A stretch of DNA of 64,000 nt, from assembly GCA_033439295.1 (NCBI GenBank), contig JAVTLE010000005.1, forward strand, positions 3,088,501-3,152,500. Direction: 5' to 3'. Below are positions 24,016 to 35,295 of the stretch, piece after piece. The notes under the pieces are model-generated. The model worked only from the letters and a program-made list of their open reading frames with translations, had not been told where the DNA came from and did not search any database. The translations under genes and the position numbers were made by a program. Source of the stretch: Deuterostichococcus epilithicus (Eukaryota; Chlorophyta; Trebouxiophyceae; Prasiolales; Stichococcaceae). Position 1 is the stretch's first letter; each line of letters starts with the position of its first letter.

Positions 24016-24596
24016 CTCGGTCGTTGTGATGCCAGACCGTTTGCTTCAATTTCGCGCTGGGGAAGCATACGTCAACCTCTTGCAGGGTGACTCAGCGTTC
24101 TGATTCAGCAGGACCCGTGGAGTGGTCTCGGCTGTGCCAAGAACCAATCAAGAGCGGCACTCACACTGCCCGCCGTCGAATGCAGCTGCGGGCCCTAAAT
24201 ACAACAAGCAGGCGAGATCATACATTCTACTTGCGATCAAACGTACATCTGCAAGTGCCACTGCTCGTCGCCGGACAATCGCATTTGTGCTGCACGCAAG
24301 CGCTCAGGTTACGGAGGGCGAGCAGCTACTCGATTCGGGGATGGTCACCATGCAACTCGGGAGCTGCACATGTCGGGTCCATGCGCCTTTGCGACGGAGA
24401 ATCGGGCCGATCGTGCAGGATGATATTGCGAGGAGGCGAGCGGTCTGTGATCGCCAGGCAAGCACGGGCTGTGCTCGATCGGAGAGTAGCCCAATGTAGG
24501 TTGCGCGGAGCTGCTCGAGGCTCCACATGCAGGTTGCGTGGCGTTGCTTGTGGCTCAAATCAGAACCTAGAATGCGCTGTGCTGCGTTCGCAGGTT
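24016..24596. promoter_or_regulatory. Divergent region; 5' part of the lumen-protein gene probably inside
   Basis: Lies between the ShKT gene start and the first supported exon of the plus-strand gene. It probably contains that gene's promoter and transit-peptide exon, which I could not place. Two decayed copies of the exon start (AGGTTGCG...GCTGCTCGAGGC and AGGTTGCG...GTTGCTTGTGGC) lie near 24494-24520 and 24531-24556. Confidence 0.4.
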
Positions 24597-26414
24597 GCTG
24601 TACACGTGCACTTGCGGCAGACGGATGCGCACGCGCATTGGCAAGCCGACACGCCAGCGGACGGCTGCAACGCAGCATCCAGAAGACAAGTGCTTCTCTC
24701 GGCTGCGGTCGTTGCAGTCGCAGGCTTCGTGACAGGCGCGCTCCCTGAATGCAAAGTGCCACTCGTCCATCCGCGGACGCTGCGAAGCGCTCGGTCTGCG
24801 GCATGCATTGCATCCGCTACACACTCTGCAAACGACGCTGATTAGCCAGGTGGCCAGGAAGCGCCACACAAGCCCTCTGCTCTTTGAAGCGTGAAATGGA
24901 CACACTCAGAATATTTTTTTGTAGAAATTGAAGACTGACACGGTTACAGCAGGCCCCGGCCTGGCTCGTGCGGACATTGTGTACGATGCCGTACGGAGCT
25001 CCGTGCGGCCACAGACAGACCAGGAGACGGCAGTGGTCAACCTGCTGGATGCGAAGGGCACGCTGCGGGAGCTCGAGGTGGGGGCAGGCTGCCGCCTGCG
25101 TGCACTGTGACGACATCCATGCTGCCGTAGGCGTTGCATCGTGTATGACTGCTGTGCACAACATGCTTCATCTGGCCATGCTGGAGAGGTGTGCTGTGGT
25201 GCTGAACACCAGTGCGAAGAGCATGACTTTGTCCACCCAGTTTCCCAATCCTGTCGCTGTGGCACCACCAGAGGCTGGCGGCAACGCCGGCAGACAGCGA
25301 GGAGCGCTTCCGCGCCCGCAGGCTGCTGCCCGGCATGGCAAAACGCCTCCGAGAGGTGTGCTGTCCACCCCCTGCGCAGCATTCACGGTTGGCCAAGCGA
25401 CTGCTGCACCGGCAGTCGACTGGAGGAATTCCTGTTTCCTTAGTGGCGATAGCAGCAGATCCACTCAATGCATGCAGGAAGGCAGGCAGGGCGCATCCTG
25501 CAGCCATACGCGATTGCAGTGAGTTCTGCCGCACATTGGATGGGCTGTAGTGTTGACCCAAGTCCATGACCAGCACAGCCCTCGACGCCTGTGCAACAGC
25601 GGCGAAATAAGCGCTTTTGTAAGGTTCACCTCAGATTGCGCCCGCCGCTAGGCCCTTGGTGCCACAACTTTGGACACTGGTTCAGGGCAGCGGCGACAGC
25701 GGATACAGCTGTGATACAGAAGCGCAGCAGTCTCCACGCCTGCACAGCCATGGTAATCTTCTCGCGTTTTGCGCTCACAGCTGGGCATGTCGGCACCGCC
25801 GCCGGTGGCGCTGACGCATGGCAGCAGCGATGGCAGGCCCTGCTGCGAAAGGGATACGGCAGTCTCATGGCTCGTATCCCGTGCCCGCAGCTGGGCCCGT
25901 CGGTGCCGCCGCTGGTGGCGCTCAAACAGGGCGGTGGCGATGGCGAGGCGCAGTTGTCGCGGGAGTATGGCGGTACTGGTGGCGAGGACTTCCAGGGCGG
26001 CGCCGTGCCGCTCTACATCGCCATCGGGAACGTGAGGCGTCATGGCCGATAGTCTGCCAAGGCATTGACCCGATGCTGCCGAAGCTGTGATCATATGATG
26101 GCCAACTGGTCTTTGACATGTCCGATACCAGATGATGGACTTCCCATGGCAATTTTGCCCCTTAGGGCTTGCATCATGGCTGCGCCGGCGGCAATGGCTT
26201 TTCACATGACAAGGTTAGGCTGCTGTCGAATGACCAGCGCCTTCTGCTGCAGGTCATCACCATCAGTGGGCGCACTGTCCAGAAGCAGGCGCAGGCGTCG
26301 CCTGAGTTTGCGGCAGCAGCCATCGCACGCATTGACGAGCTGCTGGCCGCGCTGCCTCAGGACCTCGTGGCCAGGGGCAACGAGATCCGCTCAAAGCGTG
26401 CTGCGGCCGCATGA
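24597..26414 (+). CDS. Putative thylakoid lumen protein with twin-arginine signal; start not resolved
   Basis: The first clear exon starts after the acceptor near 24596 and contains SRRQVLLSAAVVAVAGFVTG ALPE, a twin-arginine plus hydrophobic core ending near an Ala-rich cleavage site, typical of Tat-dependent lumen proteins. Following exons: about 24950-25078 (AGPGLARADIVYDAVRSSVR ... VVNLLDAKGTLRELE), about 25294-25355 (ERFRARRLLPGMAKRLRE), 25891-26030 (LGPSVPPLVALKQGGGDGEA ... AVPLYIAIGN) and 26255-26414 (VITISGRTVQKQAQASPEFA ... IARIDELLAALPQDLVARGN, ending RSKRAAAA). I do not recognise the family. The helical C-terminus and lack of cysteines are visible; photosystem-related function is only a guess from targeting. 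The transit-peptide exon should lie upstream of 24597. One intron has an exon echo. Confidence 0.55.
25774..25860 (+). repeat. Exon echo in the lumen-protein gene
   Basis: Tandem decayed copy of the exon start at 25891-25970. Both show an acceptor-like CAG, then CTGGGC.YGTCGG., CCGCCG.TGGTGGCGCT, GGYRGYGATGGC and GGRTAYGGC in the same order and spacing. The upstream copy sits in the intron. Confidence 0.8.
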
Positions 26415-26742
26415 GAGCTCTTGACACAATCTTGATGAGACGACGTCCTCAGGAACAGCGGTGCGCACAGGTCGAGCAGCAGCCCAGCTTGACACTCGAA
26501 GTTTCGAAGGCACGCCGTAGACAAGTGAGTGATTGCATTGCAGCAGTCGCACTGTGTTATCCACTCCAGATATCAATCCTCCCTCGACAGACAGCCCTCA
26601 CTTCACACTCTTCAACCTACGCTGGTTGATCACTGCAGTCTCCGCCGCCAAATCAGTAACGCACTTGGAATATTTCAGTTCCCTTCCGGTCCACAGTAGT
26701 CCCTCTATCTGACACAAGCACACCAACGCCCATGATTTCATG
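26415..26742. other. Convergent intergenic region
   Basis: About 330 bases between two convergent stops; presumably 3' UTRs. Nothing else seen. Confidence 0.4.
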
Positions 26743-29700
26743 TCAGCGATGCGCATCCGCCTTGTCCCGCTTCTGGGGCGCCTCCGCCTTGCTCCAAGGC
26801 GCGACATAATCTTGCGCGGGGTCGATGTCCGCCGCCGGCCGCACCCACTGCAGCCACCGCAGCAGCAGCAGGTCCGCCGCCAGGATGCAGCAGCAGAGCT
26901 TGCCGAACCAGGCGCCGCACTTCAGCGCCCGCCCCAGCCGCGCCGCGGTGCTGTCGTCTCGCTGGCTGGCCGCAACATTGTCGTACACACGCACGGTGCG
27001 CTGGGCCACCCGCCGCCAGTCGTAGTAGCTGGCCACCTGTCCAGAGGCGGAGTCGTGCCAGTCGGTGCAGGAAGTAGCCTGGTTCACGTGCCACAACTGG
27101 TGGGGCAAGTGCAGGTGCTGGCCGCACAGGCAGGCCGTGTCGCGCAAATGAGAGTGCAAGCACAGCAACATCTGGTGCACCCGGGAGTGCTGGTGTTGCG
27201 ATTGACCATGGGGCGGCGGCGGGCTTTTACAGCAGGGCACGCCAATATGCGCACAAGCTGTGGCAGCCACGCCCACCCTTCCGGCCCGGCAGGGCAGGGG
27301 CTGCACCCTGGCGTGGGCCGGGCGTGGCAGTCAATGGCGGGCACGCGGTTTGGCGCCTGCCAGCAGGTACCTCTGATGAGGTTTTCACAGCCGAGTCCAG
27401 CAGTGAGGCTCAGGCACACCCGGGCGTGCTGGGCGTGGCGATCCACTGCGGGGGCGGCGGCGAGAGCGCGGTCCAGCGCCTGCACCAGCGCCACCGGGCT
27501 CGGCTCTGCCAGCACCACCATGTCGTCCGGCAGCACCTGCGGGTGTGAGGGTTACTTCTATGTGTTATATGAGGATTACGTCACGACGACACTGCGAGAA
27601 GGGAGCGCCGTCGGTGGCTGCAGGCGGCGAACAGGTGGAGAGAAGACCGCCCTGGCCGGGAGTGACGCGCTGCAAACAGGTCGCTGTCTCGGCATAGTCC
27701 TGGCACGGCCATCGTCGCCCCTTGGCATCCAGCTCTCCGCAAGCCGGCAGCGGCAGCCGCGGCACAAGCGTGCGGCCGCCTCAACACAAGCTGCAATGGT
27801 CGAGCAGCTGCCTGGTGGCGCAGGAACAGCGGCAACATGGGGCAAGTGTCGGGAGCCTTGCGTAGTGTGGCAGGCAATGTCATACCTGTTCGATGTGGCG
27901 CAGACCATGAGCATGCCGGCAATGGTGGGGGACACGACCAACTGGTGGAACAGCAGCAGCAAGCCAGCATGCACAACGAGTAACTACACAATCAGAAGAC
28001 ACACTCTGACGATCCGATCTCATTCTCACAGACCTCGGGCACGCCACCGACGGCGGTGGAGACGACCAGCAGCCCCGCAGCCGCCGCCTCCACAATGGCC
28101 ATGCAGAACGCCTCCGTGAGGCTGGCGTTGAGGAACACCTGGCCTCGCACCTGCGGGTGCGTCGTATATTGCTCCGTGATGTCACGCGTGATGGCCAGGT
28201 CAAGGGTTTGCTGCTGATGCACCGGGCACTGGCGCCAGTGTGTCGGAGGTTTCACGTCTGCCAGCCATCGTCCCGACAGGGTCCACACCACTAGGTCGTC
28301 CCTCCCGAGCTGCCGGCTGGGCGCTGCTGTCCAAGGTGCTGCGCATGCGCAACCATCCGTGCAAAGCACAACAGTGGCTGAAAGGGATCTGCCATTTGAC
28401 ATTTGACATTTGCGCACCAGAACATCCCGCACGGCGTGTGTCGGAACGGCGCCCAGCATCTGCACACGGTCCTGCAGGCCCTCGCGCCGAATGGTGTCCC
28501 GCAGCATGCCTGCCATCGGCCCGTCGCCGCCTGCGTTCGCAGCATGGGATCAGGATGTGCCAACCGAGGGTGTTTCTTCGGTGCCGAACCACCAATGGCA
28601 CAGCACACCGTGTCGGCGTCATGACGCCGATGATGTGCCTCTGTGCCGGCACCAGGCATGAGGCTGACGCGTCGTGCACCAGGCCTGGCACTCTCCTGCC
28701 CCCGCAGCCTCGATGAGCCTTCGAGTGAGCTGGGATGGTGGAAACTTACGTGGGGTGGCGGCAGCACACCGCGGGCGCCACCACATCGAGCAGAGCCCCC
28801 CCAACAGTGTTGGACTTCCAAGCCGCACCAATGATGAAATCGACGTGCGGGTGGCGGCGGCACACCGCTGGCACAACCACGTTGAGCAGGTCCACGCCCT
28901 TGCGGTACACCAGCCGCGACAGCGCCACCACCGTGACGCGAGGCCCCGCGTGTGGTTTCGAGGCTGGCCGGAACTGCGTCGCGTCCACGGCTGCACCGGC
29001 AGCGGAGCGGCACCATGTCAGCCCAGCAGCAGACATTGTGCGCCACCTCTGAGCATTCGCCCCCGCCTTCGCCCAGCCTCCAGGCCACAGGGTTTGGTGC
29101 TGAAAGGCCGTTGGGGATCGTGAAGGACTGTCTGAATCAGGTGCGGGGTTGCTGCGGGGCCTGTCCAGCAGTATCGGCTGTTGGTGCCTCTGTACAGACC
29201 TCTCAAGTGGGACACACTACGGCAAAAGGTGTGCCGTCATGCAGCAAGAATGGCCAGCAAGAACGGGCTTCAGAGGGGGGAGCCCACCATTGGGAATCAC
29301 GTACACGCGGCGCGGCGGCAGGCACGCACGCAGCACCGTGTTCTCGCGGCTGGTGTGGCTGACGCAGATCACAGCATGCGCGTCCGCCAGCGTGAATTTG
29401 AGCGCCTTGTTGAGCGCGATGGACGCCGGGTCCGCAAATCCCACCAGCGAGTGGTCTGTGAACACCACCTGTGGCGGCAGCACAGGGAGAAGGGGGGTGA
29501 GGCAGGTCCAGGCGGCTTTCTCCACCCTGTGGAGGGCCAACCTCCAGGCCCAGCCAACCTATAGAGACGGCCCATAGAGGTTGGCTGAGGTTGGCCGAGG
29601 CAGGGGAACACTGCAGAGGAGGGAGCCCCGGTACACTTCCGGCCACCCGCCCAAACGCACCCGTCCCTGGTCCCCCCGGCCGCGGTTCCCATGGCTTCCC

Positions 29701-30739
29701 CAAGCGTGCCGGCCACAGCCGCCACAGCCAACGTCCACAGACCAATGATGGACCGCAGGAGGACCGTGGGTTTTAGAGCTCCACACGAACTTGTGAGCAG
29801 CCATTTCACCGTGCAGCACTTGGTGCGCGCGTGGAGGATGGCCTCATGTGCAGCGGCGGAGGAAGTTGGCGAGAATGCCCCATGCATCAGAGAGCATCCA
29901 GCAGGCCCGGATTCAGAGCCTCCTGATGAGGTGATCATCGCATGAAGATAGCCTGCCTTGTAGCCCATGGTGCGGGCGTGTAGGATGGCTTCGTGCGCGA
30001 TGGCGGAGAAGGCCTGGTGAGCGTGCACCAGGCTGATGCGCTCCCGCAGCAGCACCTCCCGAAGCAGGGGGAAGCCGCCGAACAGCGTCGGCGGCGTCGC
30101 CTCCGTCAGCACCGGCCGCCGCGGCGCGTAGTACACCTGGCGAGCATGTTCTCAGGTCATGGATCTTTCGATGCAGTGCGCAGCAACTGCGGCAGGCTCG
30201 GCGATGTACATGCATGTCGGTGGGCCATTGCTTAACAGGAGAAATTGAACAGGAAAACCATGCACGATTGCTGGCAGAGCTGGGGTGGGTACCTTCAGGC
30301 CAGAGGTCAGCCAGCGCACGCCGGTGCGCTCATTGTTGCCATATGCATGTGTGAAGACCACCACCTGGAGAAACGAGACTCCCGTCTTTCTTTGTCGAAC
30401 ACTGATCTGAAGCAGCTGAGCAGGGCCGGCTTCAGGCCATTGCCCGCCACCTGCCGTGACTGGCAAAAGCAGCCAGCAGGTGGCAGCAGCGTGCCGTCCG
30501 CACTGGCTTAGTGGCATGCAATATTCACAGCGTCCCACCTTATGGCCCAAGCCAATGAGGCACTGCGACAGCTGGTAGATGTGGTTCTCGATGCCGCCGC
30601 AGTTGGGATAGAAGAAGTCGCATGCCATGAGGATGCGGTGCTGCCGCTGCCGCGGCAGCGCCGACGGCGGCGGCGGCTGTTGCCCTTCCTCGTGCTTCTG
30701 CTGCTGCAGCGGCGGCGGCGATGGCGCAAAGTGTCGCAT
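26743..30739 (-). CDS. PIGA: PIG-A / GPI3, catalytic subunit of GPI-GlcNAc transferase
   Basis: GT4 glycosyltransferase that transfers GlcNAc from UDP-GlcNAc to phosphatidylinositol on the cytosolic ER face, the first step of GPI-anchor synthesis. The start [20 protein letters not shown] at 30739 gives a Gln/Pro-rich leader before [28 protein letters not shown], the family hallmark. Later exons read [136 protein letters not shown] and [20 protein letters not shown]. The last carries the EX7E donor-sugar motif (E-AFCMAIV-E). The final exon (about 27105-26743) holds the single C-terminal membrane anchor ([16 protein letters not shown]) and ends KRDKADAHR. Splicing of ARTMGYK to VVFTDHS uses a GC donor at 29955-29956. 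Two introns contain copies of preceding exon ends. Confidence 0.93.
28738..28797 (-). repeat. Exon echo 1 in a PIGA intron
   Basis: Copy of exon DNA at 28834-28893: both run ACGTGSGGTGGCGGC(A/G)GCACACCGC, CACCAC or CAACCAC, then (A/T)CGAGCAG. On the coding strand the exon reads [17 protein letters not shown] and the echo would read [15 protein letters not shown] before losing the frame. It lies downstream of the exon, inside the intron. Confidence 0.8.
29535..29596. repeat. Two-part inverted repeat in a PIGA intron
   Basis: CAGCCAACCT at 29551-29560 pairs with AGGTTGGCTG at 29578-29587, and GGCCAACCTC at 29535-29544 pairs with GAGGTTGGCC at 29587-29596. The arms can form an extended imperfect hairpin with a small loop. 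Confidence 0.7.
29817..29870 (-). repeat. Exon echo 2 in a PIGA intron
   Basis: Decayed copy of exon DNA at 29968-30013. On the coding strand the exon ends [17 protein letters not shown] and the echo reads [15 protein letters not shown]. It lies downstream of the exon in the following intron. Confidence 0.8.
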
Positions 30740-31592
30740 GCTGACCTCGGCAGGAGTGATGTCTGGTGCCCCTCATAGCTGGCGCCGCTGGGTCGTCAAA
30801 ACGGCGACGCCACAATTCTTGCCAGTCAGCAACGGAATTTTATCGCAGAGATGCTGTTCAATAATTGACGGCTGCAAGGAATCGGTGTCGGATCAATCAG
30901 AGGACATCATAGTAGCTAGTGTTCAGCAAGCAATCCCTGGGCATTTAAGCAGCGTTGGCTCGCTCAAATCCAGATTGGGTTGGTCGCGAAGGGACATGAC
31001 GGCCTGGCGGGAGCAGATGGGTTATATCTGCAGTTGCTGTGAGATGCTGCACCAATAACGAATGCGTCGTATGAGCTGCGACGCAGGCCTGAGCTTATGA
31101 GCTCGCTGCTCGACCAAGATGTCACAGGGGCTGAAGAGCCTTTAACGGGGTTTGTGACGTTGTACCGGGACTTCGTACGGCAAAACAGTGGCCTCGCAAC
31201 GACGGAGAGTCAACGAAGCAAACGTGTAGAATGAAAAGACTTCGTACGGCAAGCTCGCCGACTCGCCTTTCACTCACAGCTTGTCAGGTCCCTGTCAGTT
31301 AAAGAGACTACGATATGTGCCCGGCGCACAAAAAACAGAGGTGCCAGGAGCAGCACACTGGCGTCACTGCGACGCTGGTCGTGAAGAAAGAGTTCGCAAG
31401 GTTGCAACATGTGCTGGCTGCATGTGCAGAGAGGCTGAGCTTCCACTGGGCCTGAATGATGACATGGACAAAACTCCCGCACCTCAGGAGTGCCCTGAAA
31501 AGGAATCAATCTCTCCAACATGTCTTCACTCATGGCGCCCATGCAGCGCCAACTTCAGAGCACCGCATCACGCCGTCAAAACACGAGATGCT
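30740..31592. other. Intergenic region upstream of PIGA with a 15-base direct repeat
   Basis: Should contain the PIGA promoter. GACTTCGTACGGCAA occurs exactly twice, at 31169-31183 and 31238-31252, 69 bases apart. No gene supported. Confidence 0.5.
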
Positions 31593-32847
31593 TCAGCTCT
31601 GGGCGTTGGAGTGCTGGTTCTGGCCGAAGTGCGAGCGCCGGGAGTCCATGTTCTGGTTGTTGGAGTGGTTGAAAGCCGCCGAGCGCTTGGTGTCCGGGTT
31701 GTGAGCCTTCTTGCCCGCATCGCCATGCAGCCGCTCCATCTCCTGTGGACACGACAACGGACTAGACTCGTGGGCAGGATTCGACAGCTTGGCGGCAAAG
31801 TAAGCTGCCCTGCATGATGGCAGCCCTGGAGAGCTGGGCCTGCCACAGAGGGGTGCGACAGCATACCAACGGGGTTTCCATGGAACATTCTGCAGGCATG
31901 TCACACATTCCCAGGTTAGCAGCAGCAAAATGGCAGGCACGGCAGATGCGTCCCCCAGTGCGAGGTTCAGTCCGGTGTTGCACTGCAGGTTTGCCTGCCA
32001 GGTTCCAGTGCAGCAGCAGCTCAGCCCCAGCGAAGGCCGGCACCGGCGGCGGCCTCCGAAAGTAAGTGCAACCCTAGGAGCATTATCAAGAGTTTTTTAA
32101 GATCTTCCCGATCCTCCAAGAACTTCCCGATTCTCAAGATTTAGTGAGGGGCGCACCGCTTTGTGGTTCTTCTTGTCCTCCTTTGACGACTGGGCATGTG
32201 CCCCGGCGGCAATGGCCGCAGCAATCTGCGGCGCATCGGTCGCCTCCTCCTCCTGCGCCACCACCGGCAGCCGCACCCTGCAGGAGGGCGAGAGCAAGGG
32301 TGAGAGCGGAACAGCACTGAGCAGCAGGTTACATGAGTAAAAAATCCCCAGCAGCCCCAGCTATACTCAGCTCCTTTAGTTCGAGCAGATTGGCGGTGGT
32401 CGACAGGTGTATCTCAGAGCGTGCTGCCATCAGTCGTTCAATCAGAGCTGGATGAGCGCGAGCGACGTGCTCCAATACGCCAAGTAGGATCAACAGCTTC
32501 CCTGCCGGTGACATCAAGCCGACGGGTGCAGACTGACAACACAAGCATGAGGATCCACTAGACAAAAAACAATCGGAAGAACGGACAGTCAAGCGCAGCG
32601 ACAGTACGCACTTGTGCTCAGCAATGTGCTTGCCCTCGGGCAATGGGTCCTCTGTCTGGCCAGTGCGTGAGCGGATAGTGCGCGGCACGCCGGGCGCTGC
32701 GCCCTTGGCCGCCAGGTTGAGCGGATTTGCCTTGCTCATGTCGCGGCCGCCGCTGTTGTCGTCGTCGCCCGCTGTCGTCTCCACTGCGGGCGGCGCATCG
32801 CCGGCGACCTCTGACGGCAGGTTCTGCTTGTCCTGCGGCTCCGACAT
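31593..32847 (-). CDS. Small hydrophilic, probably disordered protein
   Basis: Three exons: 32847-32611 (MSEPQDKQNLPSEVAGDAPP ... ending EGKHIAEHK, donor GTGCGT), about 32283-32160 (VRLPVVAQEEEATDAPQIAA then AIAAGAHAQSSKEDKKNHKA) and about 31743-31593 (EMERLHGDAGKKAHNPDTKR then SAAFNHSNNQNMDSRRSHFG, ending QNQHSNAQS). All junctions have GT/AG and keep one frame, giving about 168 residues. The composition is charged and polar (E, D, K, N, S, Q) with an Asn/Ser/His/Gln-rich C-terminus and no membrane helix, signal peptide or cysteine. I do not recognise a family. Intrinsic disorder is inferred from composition. Confidence 0.6.
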
Positions 32848-33825
32848 GGCGGCGGGCTTGCGGCCTCGAGAGTGCAGTATCTGCATGCACGATCGTTGAC
32901 GAATCATGTGGCCTCATAGACAGGGCATGACGAAGGCAGCAAAGCGCCCGGGGGCTGGAGGAGAACAGATAGCCAAATATATTGACAGCGTCCAAGACGG
33001 CGTGCATGCGAGCATGCGTGCAAGCAATCGGCGCCATCATAATCGGCGCCATCACAGAGCGCACGATGCGTGCGATCGCCCATCCCAACTTGATATGTAG
33101 CAGCAGATTGGCAGTGCGTCGACGTTCAAATGCGATGTGCAGACAACGACACGTCCATGTAGTGCCACAATTAAAGCCTTGCAAAGGATTACAGGCACAT
33201 ACAATGATGCCGCCCACCAAAGTCAAGTCAGGCCGCAGTGGGCTAAAGCGGTGTCAACCGAATGCCCTGGGATCGCGGTCACCAAGCAAACAAGCGCTCG
33301 CACCTGGGCTGACAACGGCAGGCGTATATGACGTGTAGTTTGCCCGGGACCTTTATGTGAGATTGGTTCTTCGCTGGAACAGGTGGATGGACCAGATCAT
33401 CGCCGAGCTTGCGTGGAGTACTACCAAGCAGCTTCCGCATCGAAACCCTAAGTTTCGCTTCGTAGGTTTAATAATTGATCCTTAAAAACCTTACGATTCT
33501 ACTACAAGGATTCTTTGTTTGCGAACTCTACAGCAAGCCTCAAGCTTACATGTGAACAACTTGCCCATCCATCTTGTCCGCAGTTACAGCTTCAACCTTG
33601 TCTTGGTTTCATCCTTACAAGCACACATGTAGTGTGCGGCGGCACACAAGAAACGCTGCCTGAACCAGTTGCAGCGGGTCCTGAAACCTGTCAAACTGAT
33701 AGTGCCAGTAGTAGCGCGGAACAATCGAATACGAGGGACTCCCCTTCCAGATTCTCAAAATTGCGTGACTGTCGGGGCTCGTCACCGCCTGTTGCTCTGG
33801 TGGCACCCGCTGTGCTGCTGTATTG
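32848..33825. other. Intergenic region between two minus-strand genes
   Basis: About 980 bases; should hold the promoter of the disordered-protein gene and the 3' UTR of the peroxiredoxin-like gene. The 33300-33500 part is AT-richer. No supported gene or RNA. Confidence 0.4.
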
Positions 33826-35295
33826 CTATTGCTGCTGGGCCTTGTCCCTCCCCGTCAGATCCTGCAGTGCCGCCTCGATGCGCAGCAGGCGCGACCGCTT
33901 GCTGAGGTCCTGGTCCACAAAGGCGTAGCCGATGCGACCGCTGCCTTGCGCCAGCACGAAAGTTGCCGGCAGCGGCAGCCGAAAGTCGTGGCCCTCGCCG
34001 TACACATCGTTGAAGCTGGGCCTGCAGATGGTAGTGGGACGAAGGAAGTAGTGAGTCGAATAACAATTGAAGGTATTGGTGCTTAGACTTCGTTCGTTGT
34101 TCAAACTTCAAAAGATAAAATGCCTGTAGATATGTTACATACAGCATACCTGCAGATGAAATCGTAAAAGCGCGACTCCTGCTGCGTGAGGCTGTAGCAG
34201 ATGCCCAGCCGGCTCGCGAGCGCCAACCCTGCTTGGGTTCACACGGTCGAAGATGAATGAGAGTTGAGAGGGGTCGGATGGGGCATGCCACAGAGCAGAC
34301 CGCTAAGCCCTCGGCTGAACGCTTCTAGCACCATGCAATTCGTCCATGCTGTATTGGTGCCGACAGCGCCATCTCTGTGTGCCAAGACTCGGCAGCTGAC
34401 CGACTGACAACAATGTCTCTGCAGGGCGCTCACCTTTGTCGCATAAGACCGGAAAGCTCAAATGGTTGGCGGCCTCACACGCATGGTTGTGCGGTGGCAG
34501 CTGCCCGGCTATGGCTACCATGTCCGCGCCATACTTGTCCCGGAAGATGGGCAGGCACAGGGACAGGTGCCGCAGCGCTAGGCTACATAGCGTGCACCAG
34601 GTCCTGCAGGAAGTGAAAGGGGGTGTGCAGATCATGCTGTGGACACTAGCGCTGCGGTGACATCTCCGCATTGGACTGGCGAGCATGCTGTAGCTAATGG
34701 AGTGCTTCCTGCAGAGGACTGCACCAGACGGGTTTCAGGAGCGTGGAGTCCCTTCCGATGCAGTCCTTGAAGTGACATAGCACATAGGCGAGGCTGCTCA
34801 CCCTCTGAAAAACACCACCACCAGCGGGCCACGACGCAGCCGCTCGCGCAGGTCGACACAGGCTCCGGCGCTGTCCAAGAGCCGTCTGTCGAGTGGGAAG
34901 AGGTCGCCTGCGCCTGAGGCGCTGTCTGCAACACGCAAGCATGGATGATTTGACCTGGATGCCGGCATGCCAAACGACAGCATGAGACAGTGCACACCCA
35001 GGCCCGCCAGTCTGTGCATCATGCCGGGCGCGGTCCACCATGGCCCACCTTCCACTGCGGCTCGGCCTGCATTGCCAGTAGCGTCGATGGGGACGCCAGG
35101 ACAAGTGCTCTCCGACGTGAAGAATTGTCGGTGCAGATGAGCCAGCTCCTGCTGAAAAGCAGTTTGCTGTGCAAAATCTAGAGCGGCCACGGTTGTCATG
35201 GAGGATGATCGGACAGCATTGCAGCGTACGGGGTTAGCCACAGCCATGCGCCGGGGTACCACAGCCGACAGAGTAAGGCAGGCCAACGTCAGCAA
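33826..35295 (-). CDS. Peroxiredoxin-like protein (AhpC/TSA, thioredoxin fold), probably plastid-targeted
   Basis: Thiol peroxidase-like protein. The start at 35295 gives MLTLACLTLSAVVPRRMAVA followed by a Ser/Arg-rich stretch resembling a transit peptide; an internal Met (MTTVAALDF) is an alternative. Exon 2 (about 34927-34804) ends GPLVVVFFRG and joins in phase to TWCTLCSLALRHLSLCLPIF near 34600, rebuilding RGTWCTLC. That CxxC after a beta strand corresponds to the RGGWCPYC active site of bacterial AhpC/TSA homologues. Then follow KYGADMVAIAGQLPPHN, LSFPVLCDKG, an exon near 34240-34150 (ASRLGICYSLTQQESRFYDF) and the last exon (about 34030-33826) with RLPLPATFVLAQGSGRIGYA and FVDQDLSKRSRLLRIEAALQ. 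The final block matches 'LPVPATFVID..G.I...FVD.DY..R.EP'. Both active-site cysteines are present. Substrate is unknown; the gene is divergent to the Tubby-like gene. Confidence 0.8.

Noticed and set aside
24200-24400. Possible catalytic domain exon of a ShKT-containing prolyl 4-hydroxylase
   Set aside because: ShKT domains often follow prolyl 4-hydroxylases in algae, so I looked for the HxD...H and Lys motifs in all frames of the ShKT gene and its surroundings and found none.
26740-28119. Long plus-strand open frame of more than 400 codons
   Set aside because: Lies opposite PIGA exons and introns, has no domain, and its openness is explained by high GC content.
33436-33460. Telomere-like AAACCCTAAG motif
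   Set aside because: A single occurrence with no tandem array.
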